Source: Chryseobacterium sp. G0201
GTDB taxonomy: Bacteria > Bacteroidota > Bacteroidia > Flavobacteriales > Weeksellaceae
Reading direction: 5' to 3'
Length of the DNA: 64,000 nt
Assembly (NCBI RefSeq): GCF_003815655.1
Contig: NZ_CP033917.1
Coordinates: 496,001-560,000, forward strand
Part shown: in pieces, positions 8,512 to 17,241 of the stretch
How positions within the stretch are numbered: position 1 is the stretch's first letter
Layout: the number at the start of each line of letters is the position of its first letter
The notes under the pieces: generated by a model
The model's input: only the letters and a program-made list of their open reading frames with translations
Databases searched by the model: none
Told to the model about the DNA's origin: nothing
Program-made: the position numbers and the translations under genes

Positions 8512-9111
8512 TTAATTAAAGAATATCGTTTTTTTCCTCTGCTTCCCATTTCTAATTTTCCAGGCGTGATAAGAACTTGGAATATCAAATTGCCATTTTG
8601 GAAGGATTAAAACAATTAAAATAACATCAATATGAGAAACAAGTCCCAACACAATTGTGAGATAAAATGCCCAGCCCGCTTCTTGAAATCCTATTAAATA
8701 CGTAAAAGCGATCAACAAGCTAAGTCCCCACATTTTCGATAAAAATGCATGAGTACAGGTTTCTTTTCCGAATTTCCAAATGCTTATGATGTAACAGAGT
8801 GCTTCCATGATAAAAATTAAAAGAATGCTTAACCATTCGGTTTTAATTAATTCAGGATTAAGAAAATACGAAGCAAAACCTAATGACAACCAGAAAACCA
8901 AATCGGTCTGACTGTCTAACCTTCTTAATTTTTCGGATGAAACACCAACTTTTCTTGCGATAATTCCATCAAAAATATCTGTTAATAATCCAAAGTACAT
9001 TAATATGAGAATTAAAAACTTTGATTCTTCTCCTTTAAAATAGGCTAAAGAAGTAATAATGGGCGCTAGAATGAATCTGATAGCGATTAAGATATAAGGT
9101 ATTGTTTTCAT
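8512..9111 (-). CDS. CDP-alcohol phosphatidyltransferase family protein
   Basis: The 199-residue membrane protein has about six hydrophobic segments and a CDP-alcohol transferase signature. The family moves a phosphatidyl group from CDP-diacylglycerol to an alcohol. The signature reads DIFDGIIAR...LRRLDSQTD. All the acidic residues of D-x2-DG-x2-AR-x8-G-x3-D-x3-D are present, but the conserved Gly is Leu. The start at 9111 (MKTIPYILI) leaves 1 base after the upstream stop codon; an ATG at 9129 would overlap the upstream gene by 17 bases. It is probably co-transcribed with the lipoprotein gene. The acceptor alcohol cannot be told. Confidence 0.82.
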   Translation of the reverse strand: MKTIPYILIAIRFILAPIITSLAYFKGEESKFLILILMYFGLLTDIFDGIIARKVGVSSEKLRRLDSQTDLVFWLSLGFASYFLNPELIKTEWLSILLIFIMEALCYIISIWKFGKETCTHAFLSKMWGLSLLIAFTYLIGFQEAGWAFYLTIVLGLVSHIDVILIVLILPKWQFDIPSSYHAWKIRNGKQRKKTIFFN

Positions 9112-9112
9112 G

Positions 9113-9673
9113 TTATTGTATTTTTTCAAAAGTTAAATCATAATGAAGTGTTTTCCAATCACTCATAACGATCAGTATTCCGTTACAGAAAAAGTAATTT
9201 GATTGTACTTTTAAATGATTGTTTTGATCAATTGTAAAACGAGACTTCTGAATATTCCAGCCACCCAAAATCAATGGAATTCCGTCAAGCATAAATCTTT
9301 TTTCTTTTAAATAAAGAAAACCGTCTTTTTTTAATTGAACTTTCAAATCCTGATCAAATAGTAAATTTTCAGCTTCATATATTTTAACATTCAATGTATG
9401 CTGATTGACGATTCTTAATTTCAGATTTACATTTTTATTATCATACTTTTCAGTTGTTTTATTAACATTGTACATTTCTAAGTTTCTATCAAAAACCTCA
9501 TTAAGCCTTCCAACATAGAAGCCACTTCCAGAAGAAGGAAGGTTATTATAAGTCCCTTCTATCTTGTTCAAATTATTTTCATTAAGCCCAGCAGTACTAT
9601 GATCTACATTTTTAAATCCTGCACAACTCATAGTAAACAAGAAAACAATTAAGTAAAAAAATATATTTTTCAT
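9113..9673 (-). CDS. Hypothetical lipoprotein
   Basis: The 186-residue protein has a lipoprotein signal: hydrophobic IFFYLIVFLFTM followed by a lipobox ending at SC (residues 16-17), with Gly two residues later. The mature part is rich in polar and beta-prone residues and has no family I recognise. It is directly upstream of the phosphatidyltransferase gene and likely forms one transcript with it. Its start faces the divergently transcribed regulator at 9780. Confidence 0.75.
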   Translation of the reverse strand: MKNIFFYLIVFLFTMSCAGFKNVDHSTAGLNENNLNKIEGTYNNLPSSGSGFYVGRLNEVFDRNLEMYNVNKTTEKYDNKNVNLKLRIVNQHTLNVKIYEAENLLFDQDLKVQLKKDGFLYLKEKRFMLDGIPLILGGWNIQKSRFTIDQNNHLKVQSNYFFCNGILIVMSDWKTLHYDLTFEKIQ

Positions 9674-9779
9674 AACTCATTATTTTTAAATTATACTTCA
9701 AAAGTATCAGCAGAAAACATAAATCTGAATGTGAAAAAAAATTAAAATAAAAGAGTACATTTGTGAAAATCACAAAACA

Positions 9780-10706
9780 ATGCATCAGGAACGTTTGCTT
9801 AAAGAAATACGTAAGAAAATTGGAGATAAATCTTTGAATGACGAGATCGCCAATATTCTTAATATAAGCTATGATGCAGCACACAGAAGAACTTCATTGA
9901 AGGCAAAATTCAGTTTTGAGGAGGCTTTGGAATTGGCAAAACATTATCAGATTTCATTGAATCAATTCATCACTTCAGATCATCAAATCGTAGTACAAAA
10001 AACTTCGGGAGTAACTGAAACGGAGGATTTACAGTCTTTTTTTCAAAATAATCTCAGTGTTTTTGAAAATCTGCCACTTTCTGATGGAATAACGATTTAT
10101 TATTCAGCGAAGGATATTCCGTTTTTTTATACACTTTCAGACACTTTGCTTTCCCGTTTCAAAATTTATGTCTGGATGAATTTGTTGAATGCAAAACAGG
10201 TTTTCATGCCATTTCTAAAGTTTTCACCGCCTTCGTTTGAGACAAATACAAAAGAATTAAAAAAGAAATATGAGGAACAAAATGTAGTAGAATTATGGAA
10301 TAATATGACAATTTCCAGCATTTTACAGCAGATCTCTTTTTATTATGATACCGGACTTTTACAAAAAAATGAAGCGAAGGTTATTTTGGATGAGCTCAAA
10401 GAATTGATTGAATATATTGAACAAAAAACGGAAAACAATCCAAAATTTCATTTGTATGAAAATGAATTGATGCATCTTTCCAATGACATTTTTTTTCATC
10501 ATCCCAAGCAGTCGCTTTTTGCTATACCAACCAATATGTTTGGATATATTTTGATTAATGATGCTAAAACCTGTGGTGAAACATTAAATTATTTTGAACA
10601 TCAGATAAAAAATTCAAAATCGATGGCTACTTCCGGAAGTCGTGACAGAAAAATATTCTTCAATAAAATGTATGAGCAGATTGAAAATTTAAAGCTAAAA
10701 TTATGA
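9780..10706 (+). CDS. Helix-turn-helix regulator-like protein
   Basis: The 308-residue protein begins with a Cro/C1-like helix-turn-helix region, about residues 5-65 (DEIANILNISYDAAHRRTS, then [18 protein letters not shown]). After it comes a mostly helical domain of about 240 residues with no family I can name. The ATG is only 4 bases from the AraC-type gene by overlap (ATGA), so both regulators are co-translated. It is divergent from the lipoprotein/phosphatidyltransferase pair. A regulatory role is inferred from the N-terminal domain. Confidence 0.7.
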   Translation: MHQERLLKEIRKKIGDKSLNDEIANILNISYDAAHRRTSLKAKFSFEEALELAKHYQISLNQFITSDHQIVVQKTSGVTETEDLQSFFQNNLSVFENLPLSDGITIYYSAKDIPFFYTLSDTLLSRFKIYVWMNLLNAKQVFMPFLKFSPPSFETNTKELKKKYEEQNVVELWNNMTISSILQQISFYYDTGLLQKNEAKVILDELKELIEYIEQKTENNPKFHLYENELMHLSNDIFFHHPKQSLFAIPTNMFGYILINDAKTCGETLNYFEHQIKNSKSMATSGSRDRKIFFNKMYEQIENLKLKL

Positions 10707-11506
10707 ATACACTCCGTAACGGACAATTTTTCGGACAAACAAATGAAACCCTCGACTTTGACGGGTTGATTATTACCGATACGGAATACACTCATCCTTA
10801 CGTCGATTGGCATTATCATGAGAACGCTTATTTCACCTTTATTCTTCAGGGAAATGTGATCGAAGGAAACAAAAAGGAAATCTATGAATGTTCAGCAGGA
10901 ACTTTGCTCTATCATCATTGGGAGGATCCTCATTATAACATAAAACCGGACGGTTTTACAAGAGGTTTCCATATTGAAATCCCCAGAGAGTGGTTTGAGA
11001 GTCTCAACGTTTCAAAAGATAATATTGAAGGAAGTTTTAATATTAAAAATCCTGAATTAAAGTTGTCGATGTACAAAATATTTAAAGAAAGTAAAATCAA
11101 TGACATTGAGTCGGAAGCCTCGACGCAAGAGCTTTTATTAACTATTTTTAATGAATTATCTTCCAAAAAAACACTTTCTGAAAAGAAACCAATTTGGGTA
11201 AAACAAATTGATGAATTATTGCATGAAACTTATACCGAAAAACTGAATTTAAAAGGGCTTTCAAACACTTTAAATATCCATCCGATACATCTCAGCAGAG
11301 ATTTTAATAAATATTTTCAATGCAATCTTGGAGATTACGTCAGGAAATTAAAGATCAATAAATCGTTATCCATTCTTCCTACCAACGAAAAATCTTTAAC
11401 TGAAATTGCTTTAGAATGTGGTTTTGCAGATCAAAGTCATTTTATTCGATGCTTTAAGGAAAATATGGGAGTGACACCGCTGAAATATCGAAAAATTTTG
11501 GAATAA
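10703..11506 (+). CDS. AraC family transcriptional regulator
   Basis: The 267-residue protein has an N-terminal cupin-like sensing domain (YVDWHYHENAYFTFILQG, then YHHWEDPHYN). The C-terminal double helix-turn-helix is at about 168-267, ending GFADQSHFIRCFKENMGVTPLKYRK, the AraC signature. Its start overlaps the stop of the preceding HTH gene by 4 bases. The paired regulators may control each other or the serine hydrolase gene downstream, but nothing in the sequence proves the target. Confidence 0.9.
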   Translation: MNTLRNGQFFGQTNETLDFDGLIITDTEYTHPYVDWHYHENAYFTFILQGNVIEGNKKEIYECSAGTLLYHHWEDPHYNIKPDGFTRGFHIEIPREWFESLNVSKDNIEGSFNIKNPELKLSMYKIFKESKINDIESEASTQELLLTIFNELSSKKTLSEKKPIWVKQIDELLHETYTEKLNLKGLSNTLNIHPIHLSRDFNKYFQCNLGDYVRKLKINKSLSILPTNEKSLTEIALECGFADQSHFIRCFKENMGVTPLKYRKILE

Positions 11507-11643
11507 TTTCCTCACATAGATCACACAGATTTCACAGATGATTGCGCATAATTTTGACATTAATAATTATACATAAAATCTATGTCATCTGCGGGAAAAT
11601 CACAAACGTTAATTTTATTCTATTTTTTCTAAACTATCCTTCA

Positions 11644-11651
11644 TATTTTTG
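11644..11651 (+). promoter_or_regulatory. -7 promoter box of the serine hydrolase gene
   Basis: TATTTTTG matches TAnnTTTG and ends 19 bases before the ATG at 11670. An upstream in-frame start at 11649 would sit inside this box. Confidence 0.55.
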
Positions 11652-11669
11652 TTTAGATTTAAAATTGAA

Positions 11670-13316
11670 ATGAAACCAATCTCTATATTTATTCTGTCGT
11701 TGATATTTAATTTATCTTTTGGACAAACTAAAAATCTTGTAACTCCTGAGAAAATTGATAATTCTGTTCAGAAAAATCATTTGAATACAGTTCTTTTTTT
11801 AGACAAAGTAATTGCCTTAGAAAATCTTAAAGAAAGTGACCTTTTAAAAAGCATGACCTTGCAGGAAGATAAAGATCTTGATATCAGAGTCTTTATGGAT
11901 AATTCTTTGGTTAATTATTTACATGAAATTGACCCAGCTCTTACCACTGATGAATTACTAAAAAAAGGAAATTATCAGTTCTCTTTTTATGTTGACGGAA
12001 AATTAATTTATACCGAAAACCTGAATACAGGTGCCGGAACAGCCGAAAATAAAAAATTAAAAACAAACTTCAGAATTCCTTTGTTAAGTTCCAATAATGA
12101 AGATTCCTGGGGAAGATATTTGTGGAGTCGGTTTTATCTTGCCAATAATGGAATTGATGCTTTGGGAGATGGAAATCATGTTTTAAAAATCGAAATAAGA
12201 CCTTATCTAAAATCTTCAACAGTAAAAATTGGGAATATCATTGCAAAAGGTGAGATCAATTTAATTATTCCTAAAAAGAATATTCCTGAACGACAGATTG
12301 CGATTCAATCTATTAAACCAAACAGCGGTTGGAAAGTCTCAAATGATCAATTTAATGTCGAGAAAATCAGAGCTTTAAATCAAAAAATTGCCGAAAACAG
12401 ATTCAAAGATATTACAAGTATTGTTGTTATTAAAAATGACAAACTTCTTTTGGAGGAATACTTTAATCATTACGAAAGAGACAGCTTAAACGACACTCGT
12501 TCAGTCGGAAAATCTTTTGCTTCGGCTTTAACTGGAATTGCCATAAAAGATGGCTATCTTAAAAATGAAGATCAAAAACTTAGTGAATTTTATGACTTGA
12601 AATCATTCAAAAATTATTCTCCTTCCAAAGACAATGTTACTATAAAAAGCTTATTTACAATGAGTTCCGCCTTTGAAGGTAACGATGAGAATGAAGATTC
12701 TCCCGGAAATGAGGAAAACATGTACCCAACCGACAATTGGGTGAAATTTACACTGGATGTTCCCATGACAGAAAATACTATCGGTAAAAACTGGAGCTAT
12801 TTCACTGCTGGCGTTGTTGTTACAGGTGATATTCTAGATAAAAATATCCCCGGTGGATTGGAGAAATATGCTGATCAAAAGATTTTTAAACCATTGGGAA
12901 TCAATAATTACAAATGGCAGTATACGCCACAACATAAAATATCGCTAGCAGGAGGCCTGAAAATGAACAGCTTAAACTTTGCAAAATTCGGACAACTGTA
13001 TAAAAATAACGGAGTATGGAATGGAAAAAAATTAATAGATAAAACCTGGATCAAAAAATCATTCACTAATTATTTCCCTGACAATAAAGACTTTGAAGGC
13101 TACGGATATCTATTTTGGAGAAAAGTATATAAAGTTGGAAACAAAAGTTTTGAAGCCTATCAATGTAGTGGAAACGGCGGAAACAAAATCATTATGTTCA
13201 TAGAAATTCCTTTAGTGATCGTCATTACAGCAAGAGCTTATAATAAATCTTACGCCCATCCACAATCTGAAAAAATAGTAAAGGAGTATATATTACCCGC
13301 AGTTTATGAGCAATAA
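11670..13316 (+). CDS. Secreted serine hydrolase of the beta-lactamase class C type
   Basis: The 548-residue protein has a signal peptide (MKPISIFILSLIFNLSFG, then Q). Residues of about 60-200 form an N-terminal beta-rich region, and the hydrolase domain follows from about 235. The nucleophile motif S-x-x-K is SVGK (TRSVGKSFASAL). The second motif reads SYFTAG in place of YxN/YxS. The third reads SGNGGNKI, where HTG or GHGG is more usual. The family includes esterases, DD-peptidases and beta-lactamases; the substrate is not deducible. It stands alone after the two regulators and ends in a terminator. Confidence 0.85.
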   Translation: MKPISIFILSLIFNLSFGQTKNLVTPEKIDNSVQKNHLNTVLFLDKVIALENLKESDLLKSMTLQEDKDLDIRVFMDNSLVNYLHEIDPALTTDELLKKGNYQFSFYVDGKLIYTENLNTGAGTAENKKLKTNFRIPLLSSNNEDSWGRYLWSRFYLANNGIDALGDGNHVLKIEIRPYLKSSTVKIGNIIAKGEINLIIPKKNIPERQIAIQSIKPNSGWKVSNDQFNVEKIRALNQKIAENRFKDITSIVVIKNDKLLLEEYFNHYERDSLNDTRSVGKSFASALTGIAIKDGYLKNEDQKLSEFYDLKSFKNYSPSKDNVTIKSLFTMSSAFEGNDENEDSPGNEENMYPTDNWVKFTLDVPMTENTIGKNWSYFTAGVVVTGDILDKNIPGGLEKYADQKIFKPLGINNYKWQYTPQHKISLAGGLKMNSLNFAKFGQLYKNNGVWNGKKLIDKTWIKKSFTNYFPDNKDFEGYGYLFWRKVYKVGNKSFEAYQCSGNGGNKIIMFIEIPLVIVITARAYNKSYAHPQSEKIVKEYILPAVYEQ

Positions 13317-13348
13317 ATAATTGGTAATGAGTAATTAAAAAAATATGG

Positions 13349-13384
13349 AAAGATGAAAGTTGATTAACTTCTCATCTTTTTTTC
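13349..13384. terminator. Terminator between serine hydrolase gene and rimM
   Basis: AAAGATGA/TCATCTTT hairpin followed by T on the plus strand and by an A/T-rich tract on the minus strand. It serves the two converging genes. Confidence 0.7.
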
Positions 13385-13392
13385 GTGAAAAA

Positions 13393-13935
13393 TTATTCGT
13401 ATTTTTTAGAAGGAACTAAAAAGACATCGATAAGACCTTCAGGAAGTTGCATTTTGATGATTCTTTCTTCTCTATCTACTTCCAGAATCCAGTCTTTGAT
13501 CATAGGGACCACAACTTCTTTTCCGTCTAAGTTTGTAACGAAGTAAACCTGAGCGGTCTGATCATTTACAGATCTGATAACCCCACAGTCATTATCATTT
13601 TCATCAAGAATATTATATCCGATGATCTCGTGATAATAAAACTGCTTCCCTGAAAGTTTCGGCAAAGTAGCCAATGGCAAGTAAACGTTTTTCCCTAAAG
13701 ATTGGTCTACTAAAGCCTCAGAAGAGTTTTTAAAGGCAAGATTCAGAGCATCTAATTTGCTCCAAGATGATTTTGCAATAAAAAAAGGAACCAATAATCC
13801 GTTGATCTCAACGAATATTGATTCCAGTTTATTGTAAAGCTCAGGCTGGTCTGTGTCCAATTTAAGGATTACATTACCCGCAAGGCCATGTCTGCGTGTG
13901 ATTTTTCCTAGTAAATAGCAATCTTCTTTACGCAT
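13393..13935 (-). CDS. rimM: Ribosome maturation factor RimM
   Basis: The 180-residue protein assists assembly of the 30S subunit head and binds S19. The RimM N-terminal barrel covers residues 1-90 (CYLLGKITRRHGLAGNVILK), followed by the PRC-barrel (YHEIIGYNILDENDNDCG). The start is the ATG at 13935, giving MRKEDCYLLGK. An upstream reading to 14085 is only the Leu/Lys-rich alternative frame of the rpsP tail. It lies 10 bases after rpsP, the usual rpsP-rimM pair. Confidence 0.95.
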   Translation of the reverse strand: MRKEDCYLLGKITRRHGLAGNVILKLDTDQPELYNKLESIFVEINGLLVPFFIAKSSWSKLDALNLAFKNSSEALVDQSLGKNVYLPLATLPKLSGKQFYYHEIIGYNILDENDNDCGVIRSVNDQTAQVYFVTNLDGKEVVVPMIKDWILEVDREERIIKMQLPEGLIDVFLVPSKKYE

Positions 13936-13945
13936 ACAGGGATTT

Positions 13946-14515
13946 TTAAGCTTCAGTGTTTTCTTCAGTAGTTTCAGCAGCAGGAGCTTCTCCTTCTGTA
14001 GCTTCAGCAACAACTTCTTCAGCAGGTGCGTTAGCAGCCTCTTCAGCAGCTTTAGCATCAGCAATAACTTGTGCAGCAGCAGCAACTCTAGCTTCGTTTA
14101 CTTTAACTTCAGCATCTAAAGCAGCTTTCTTAGCGTCAGATTGAGCCTTAGTTAAACCTTCTACTTTACCTTGTACTTTTTGTTCTTTAGCATCTACCCA
14201 AGCAGCAAATCTTTTTTCAGCTTCAGCCTCGTCAAAAGATCCTTTAGCAACTCCACCTTGTAAGTGTTTTTTGTAAAGTGCTCCTTTGTAAGAAAGAATA
14301 GCTCTTGCAGTATCAGTTGGTTGAGCTCCGTTGTTTAACCACTTTACAGCAGCATCAACGTTCAAATCGATAGTCGCAGGGTTAGTAATTGGGTTGTAAG
14401 TACCTAGTTTCTCGATGAATCTACCATCTCTTCTAGCTCTAGCATCTGCAACCACGATGTGGAAAAAAGGTCTCCCTTTTGATCCGTGTCTTTGTAATCT
14501 GATTTTTACTGACAT
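13946..14515 (-). CDS. rpsP: 30S ribosomal protein S16 with long Ala/Glu tail
   Basis: Residues 1-85 are a normal S16 ([20 protein letters not shown], then [20 protein letters not shown]). The protein continues to 189 residues, about twice the length of E. coli S16. The extension first has a [16 protein letters not shown] region and then a tail made almost only of Ala, Glu, Lys and Val. Extended S16 proteins are common in Flavobacteriia. The rpsP promoter at 14564-14571 likely also drives rimM. Confidence 0.96.
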   Translation of the reverse strand: MSVKIRLQRHGSKGRPFFHIVVADARARRDGRFIEKLGTYNPITNPATIDLNVDAAVKWLNNGAQPTDTARAILSYKGALYKKHLQGGVAKGSFDEAEAEKRFAAWVDAKEQKVQGKVEGLTKAQSDAKKAALDAEVKVNEARVAAAAQVIADAKAAEEAANAPAEEVVAEATEGEAPAAETTEENTEA

Positions 14516-14530
14516 AATGTTTGAATTTTA

Positions 14531-14545
14531 TGGGAACTCGTCCCA
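14531..14545 (-). promoter_or_regulatory. Hairpin in the rpsP leader
   Basis: TGGGA and TCCCA form a 5-base stem with a 5-base loop, ending 16 bases before the rpsP ATG. It lies in the transcribed leader, where it could affect translation start. Function is unproven. Confidence 0.35.
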
Positions 14546-14563
14546 GTTAAATATTTAAGAGTG

Positions 14564-14571
14564 CAAAGATA
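14564..14571 (-). promoter_or_regulatory. -7 promoter box of rpsP-rimM
   Basis: TATCTTTG on the minus strand matches TAnnTTTG, about 49 bases before the rpsP start. Confidence 0.6.
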
Positions 14572-14622
14572 AACAAATTTTTCAATTCGGAGATTTGCAA
14601 ATAGGATAATTTTACAATTATT

Positions 14623-15207
14623 TTAAGTAGTTAAGACAAAAAACAATCCTGTTGAAATTATCACTGAAAGAAAGACCGCTATAAATACTATAAGATTATC
14701 CCTTGTTTTCCCTGTAATAATCCTAATTACAAAATAATTAACAATATAAAGAGGAACAAGTAAGAAAATTGAAAATATTTTTGTAGCTAAAATAAATATA
14801 GAAAAAAACAAAAGCCCAATAATAGATGAAATGAAAATACCTAGAATGCTTTTATAAATAGTTGTTCGGTCAATCTTATTATTTTCTTTTACTGAAGAAA
14901 ATCCATAAAACTTCTCAACAACAAATTCTTCAAGCTCTTTATTGTTGAGAATTTGTGATGAAATATTTTCCATAATAAGAAGTAAATCATCTCCTTTTTC
15001 CACCATTTTATAGACTTCAAAAGATATTCTGCCCTTTTCTTTTATTAATAATGTTCTTTGATTTGCTTTATTTACAAATTCATCATAATTAAATTTTTGA
15101 TTAATTGCTTCAGTCATTTCTTCGTTGATTTTCCCTGTATGTTCATTCATATAGAGATAAGCGACAATCAAATCTTCTTCATTAAAATTTTTGTAAATAT
15201 TTTTCAT
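14623..15207 (-). CDS. Hypothetical membrane protein
   Basis: The 194-residue protein has a soluble N-terminal part of about 115 residues, rich in Glu and Lys and mostly helical, and then three hydrophobic segments at about 122-143, 147-164 and 173-193. No family is recognised. Its ATG is 1 base after the stop of the nitroreductase gene, so the two are probably co-transcribed. A + T content is higher than in the neighbouring genes, which could mean more recent arrival. Confidence 0.65.
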   Translation of the reverse strand: MKNIYKNFNEEDLIVAYLYMNEHTGKINEEMTEAINQKFNYDEFVNKANQRTLLIKEKGRISFEVYKMVEKGDDLLLIMENISSQILNNKELEEFVVEKFYGFSSVKENNKIDRTTIYKSILGIFISSIIGLLFFSIFILATKIFSIFLLVPLYIVNYFVIRIITGKTRDNLIVFIAVFLSVIISTGLFFVLTT

Positions 15208-15208
15208 A

Positions 15209-15718
15209 TTAAACTGCTCCCATGTAGAAAAGCCCTAAACACTTCTGGTTTTCCTCAATGGTCAAAGAATCTTTCAATTGATCTACAATTTTAGGAGAAC
15301 TCCAGTAACAGCCGATATTATTTGCTGTACAAGTCAGATACATATTTTGAACAGCCATAGAAACAGCAGCGATCTCTTCCCATTCAGGAACCATTCCGCT
15401 GAAATTTACAATGATTGAAACAACAGCATCAGCTTTATTGATTTTAAAGCCAATGTCATTATATTTTTTCTCTAAAAATAGCTGTTCGGGTTGAGAAGCT
15501 TTGTAAATAGCCTGCATTTCGGAAGCTAATTTTGCTTTTTCTTCTCCTTTGAAAATTTTAAAACGCCAAGGTTTTGTACGTTTGTGATTGGGAGCAAATG
15601 TCGCTGAATTCAGGATTTCATCGATGATTGCCTGAGATATTTCGGTTTCAGTGTAATCTTTTGGAAAGATACTTTTTCTTTGCTCTATGATTTCTTTTAA
15701 AACTTCTGCTTTATTCAT
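15209..15718 (-). CDS. Nitroreductase family protein, short C-terminus
   Basis: The 169-residue protein is an FMN-dependent oxidoreductase of the nitroreductase superfamily, close to the YdjA type. Visible are the N-terminal RKSIFPKDY motif, the FMN-binding NHKRTKPWRFKIF segment, and the CTANNIGCYWSSP segment. It stops at CLGLFYMGAV, where homologues I know continue for roughly 15-20 residues. No continuation is found in another frame downstream, and the next gene begins 1 base later. Confidence 0.85.
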   Translation of the reverse strand: MNKAEVLKEIIEQRKSIFPKDYTETEISQAIIDEILNSATFAPNHKRTKPWRFKIFKGEEKAKLASEMQAIYKASQPEQLFLEKKYNDIGFKINKADAVVSIIVNFSGMVPEWEEIAAVSMAVQNMYLTCTANNIGCYWSSPKIVDQLKDSLTIEENQKCLGLFYMGAV

Positions 15719-15826
15719 AGATGCAAAATTACGAAAAAGTTGATCGTTGACGGCTGTGAGTTACTGGTTTTGTTATAAGTTTAAAAAATTAGATTCTTCC
15801 TTCGTCAGAATGACAGTATGCAAAAC

Positions 15827-15882
15827 AATTCATAATTCATAATTCATAATTCATAATTCATAATTCATAATTCATAATTTAT
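15827..15882. repeat. Tandem heptamer repeat (AATTCAT)n
   Basis: Seven perfect copies of AATTCAT are followed by one variant copy (AATTTAT). The array is intergenic, 14 bases downstream of the stop codon of the GreA-like gene. The same unit is seen in degenerate form near 3950 and 42550. Confidence 0.9.
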
Positions 15883-15895
15883 AACTAAATAACTC

Positions 15896-16345
15896 CTATA
15901 ACACTTCCACAATTTCCTGATGAATTTTATTGAGGGTAAAATCATCGCCGGGTTTCATGCCCATCATTTTTTTCGCCATCGGACTTTCTGAGGAAATAGC
16001 ATAAAATCGGTCACCTTCGAAGAAAAATTCTCCCAGAGAAACTGATATATAAAAACGAGCTTTATTGGTGATCACAATCGAACCTAACTGCACTCTTTCT
16101 GTGGCATTATTTAAAACTTTTGCCATATTTCGCTGAAGGTCATTTAAAGCCGCAAGCTGTCTCTGCATCTGGTATATTTCCTCCTGCATTTCTTCCCTCA
16201 TACTATCATATTTCGGAGTTTTTTTGATGTCACGGCTTGCTTCTAAAGTAAATTCTATAAAATTTTTAAGTTTTTCAATTTTTTCGGCAATGACGGTCTT
16301 CACAAAGTTTCTTATGGCATTTTTCTCAAATACGGTCTTCTCCAT
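15896..16345 (-). CDS. GreA/GreB-like transcription factor homologue
   Basis: The 149-residue protein has the layout of a Gre factor: a long N-terminal helical hairpin (about residues 20-90, with the EEMQEEIYQMQRQLAALND stretch) and a C-terminal FKBP-like domain (VQLGSIVITNKARFYISVS, then SPMAKKMMGMKPGD). The acidic tip that GreA uses to stimulate transcript cleavage is not obvious, so it may act differently at the RNA polymerase secondary channel. The gene stands alone. Confidence 0.75.
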   Translation of the reverse strand: MEKTVFEKNAIRNFVKTVIAEKIEKLKNFIEFTLEASRDIKKTPKYDSMREEMQEEIYQMQRQLAALNDLQRNMAKVLNNATERVQLGSIVITNKARFYISVSLGEFFFEGDRFYAISSESPMAKKMMGMKPGDDFTLNKIHQEIVEVL

Positions 16346-16460
16346 ACATCTAATCTTTACATAAAGATAATATTTTTTTTGAATAATATTTTATTTTTGA
16401 ATTTCTAAAAACTTCAAATAAACAAAATAACTACAAATGATTTTTTATAAAAAGATGCAT

Positions 16461-16488
16461 AAAAAAGCCCTGTAAAATCTACAAGGCT
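16461..16488 (-). terminator. Terminator of the SRPBCC gene
   Basis: AGCC-TGTA pairs with TACA-GGCT around a short loop, with a T-run on the minus strand. It begins 7 bases after the stop codon. Confidence 0.7.
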
Positions 16489-16494
16489 ATATTT

Positions 16495-17028
16495 TTATTT
16501 TTCTACCAAAGCTTTCAAATTATTCAAACCTTCTTCGTAGGATTTTCCCATTTGATAATCCATCATTGGTCTCATTATTTTCATCATAGGATCTTGCTCG
16601 GTATCCATCGTCCAGAGTACTTTTGTAGCATTTCCCTCAGGAGACAAAACGATCTCGGAAGTTGCTTGTCCTTCAAAAGGTTTTATAAACATCATTTCCG
16701 TTTTTTGTTTTTCATTTAAAACCAATCCTTTAATTTCCTGACAACCCGCTCCTGCATTATCATTTTTGCTATCCCAGCAGTATTTGTCTCCCACTTCTCC
16801 AGAATTTCCGGTATACGTTACTTTCATGCTTTTATCTAATTTCATCCAAGGATTCCATTCATTAAAAGACTTCATAGAACTTATTTGCTGCCATACTTTT
16901 TCTTTCGGAGCATTTATGACCATGGATTTTTCATAATGATAATTTTTACCAAAAGCGAGCATTGCGATTACAGCATATCCGATAATTAAAAGAATAATTA
17001 CACCAATAATTTTTAAGATTGTTTTCAT
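16495..17028 (-). CDS. SRPBCC (polyketide cyclase-like) family protein with membrane anchor
   Basis: The 177-residue protein starts with one hydrophobic segment (residues 5-26, IIGVIILLIIGYAVIAML) and continues with an SRPBCC fold: INAPKEKVWQQISSMKSFNEWNPWMK at the start and a C-terminal helix (YEEGLNNLKALVEK). The fold binds hydrophobic ligands. No specific ligand can be named. The N-terminal segment suggests membrane anchoring with the domain outside the cytoplasm. Single gene. Confidence 0.85.
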   Translation of the reverse strand: MKTILKIIGVIILLIIGYAVIAMLAFGKNYHYEKSMVINAPKEKVWQQISSMKSFNEWNPWMKLDKSMKVTYTGNSGEVGDKYCWDSKNDNAGAGCQEIKGLVLNEKQKTEMMFIKPFEGQATSEIVLSPEGNATKVLWTMDTEQDPMMKIMRPMMDYQMGKSYEEGLNNLKALVEK

Positions 17029-17241
17029 AGTTTAAAATATTTAGGGTTAAATTTTTAGCATCATTAAATTCAAATATGTTGTCAAAATTAATCATTACAC
17101 CTATATCCCAACTTTGCATATGACAAGATTATTAAAGATAAAGCATTTTTGTCATACCTTGTCAATGAGGCATTATTTTTGAAGATTCCACCTTCAAATC
17201 AATACGAATTATTACATTTACAATCATTAAAAAATCAAAAA

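Noticed and set aside
13936..14085. Leu/Lys-rich N-terminal extension of RimM
   Set aside because: It is the alternative reading frame of the Ala/Glu-rich rpsP tail; the RimM family starts at 13935.
15827..15882. CRISPR array
   Set aside because: Units are 7 bases and adjacent with no spacers; no cas gene is present.
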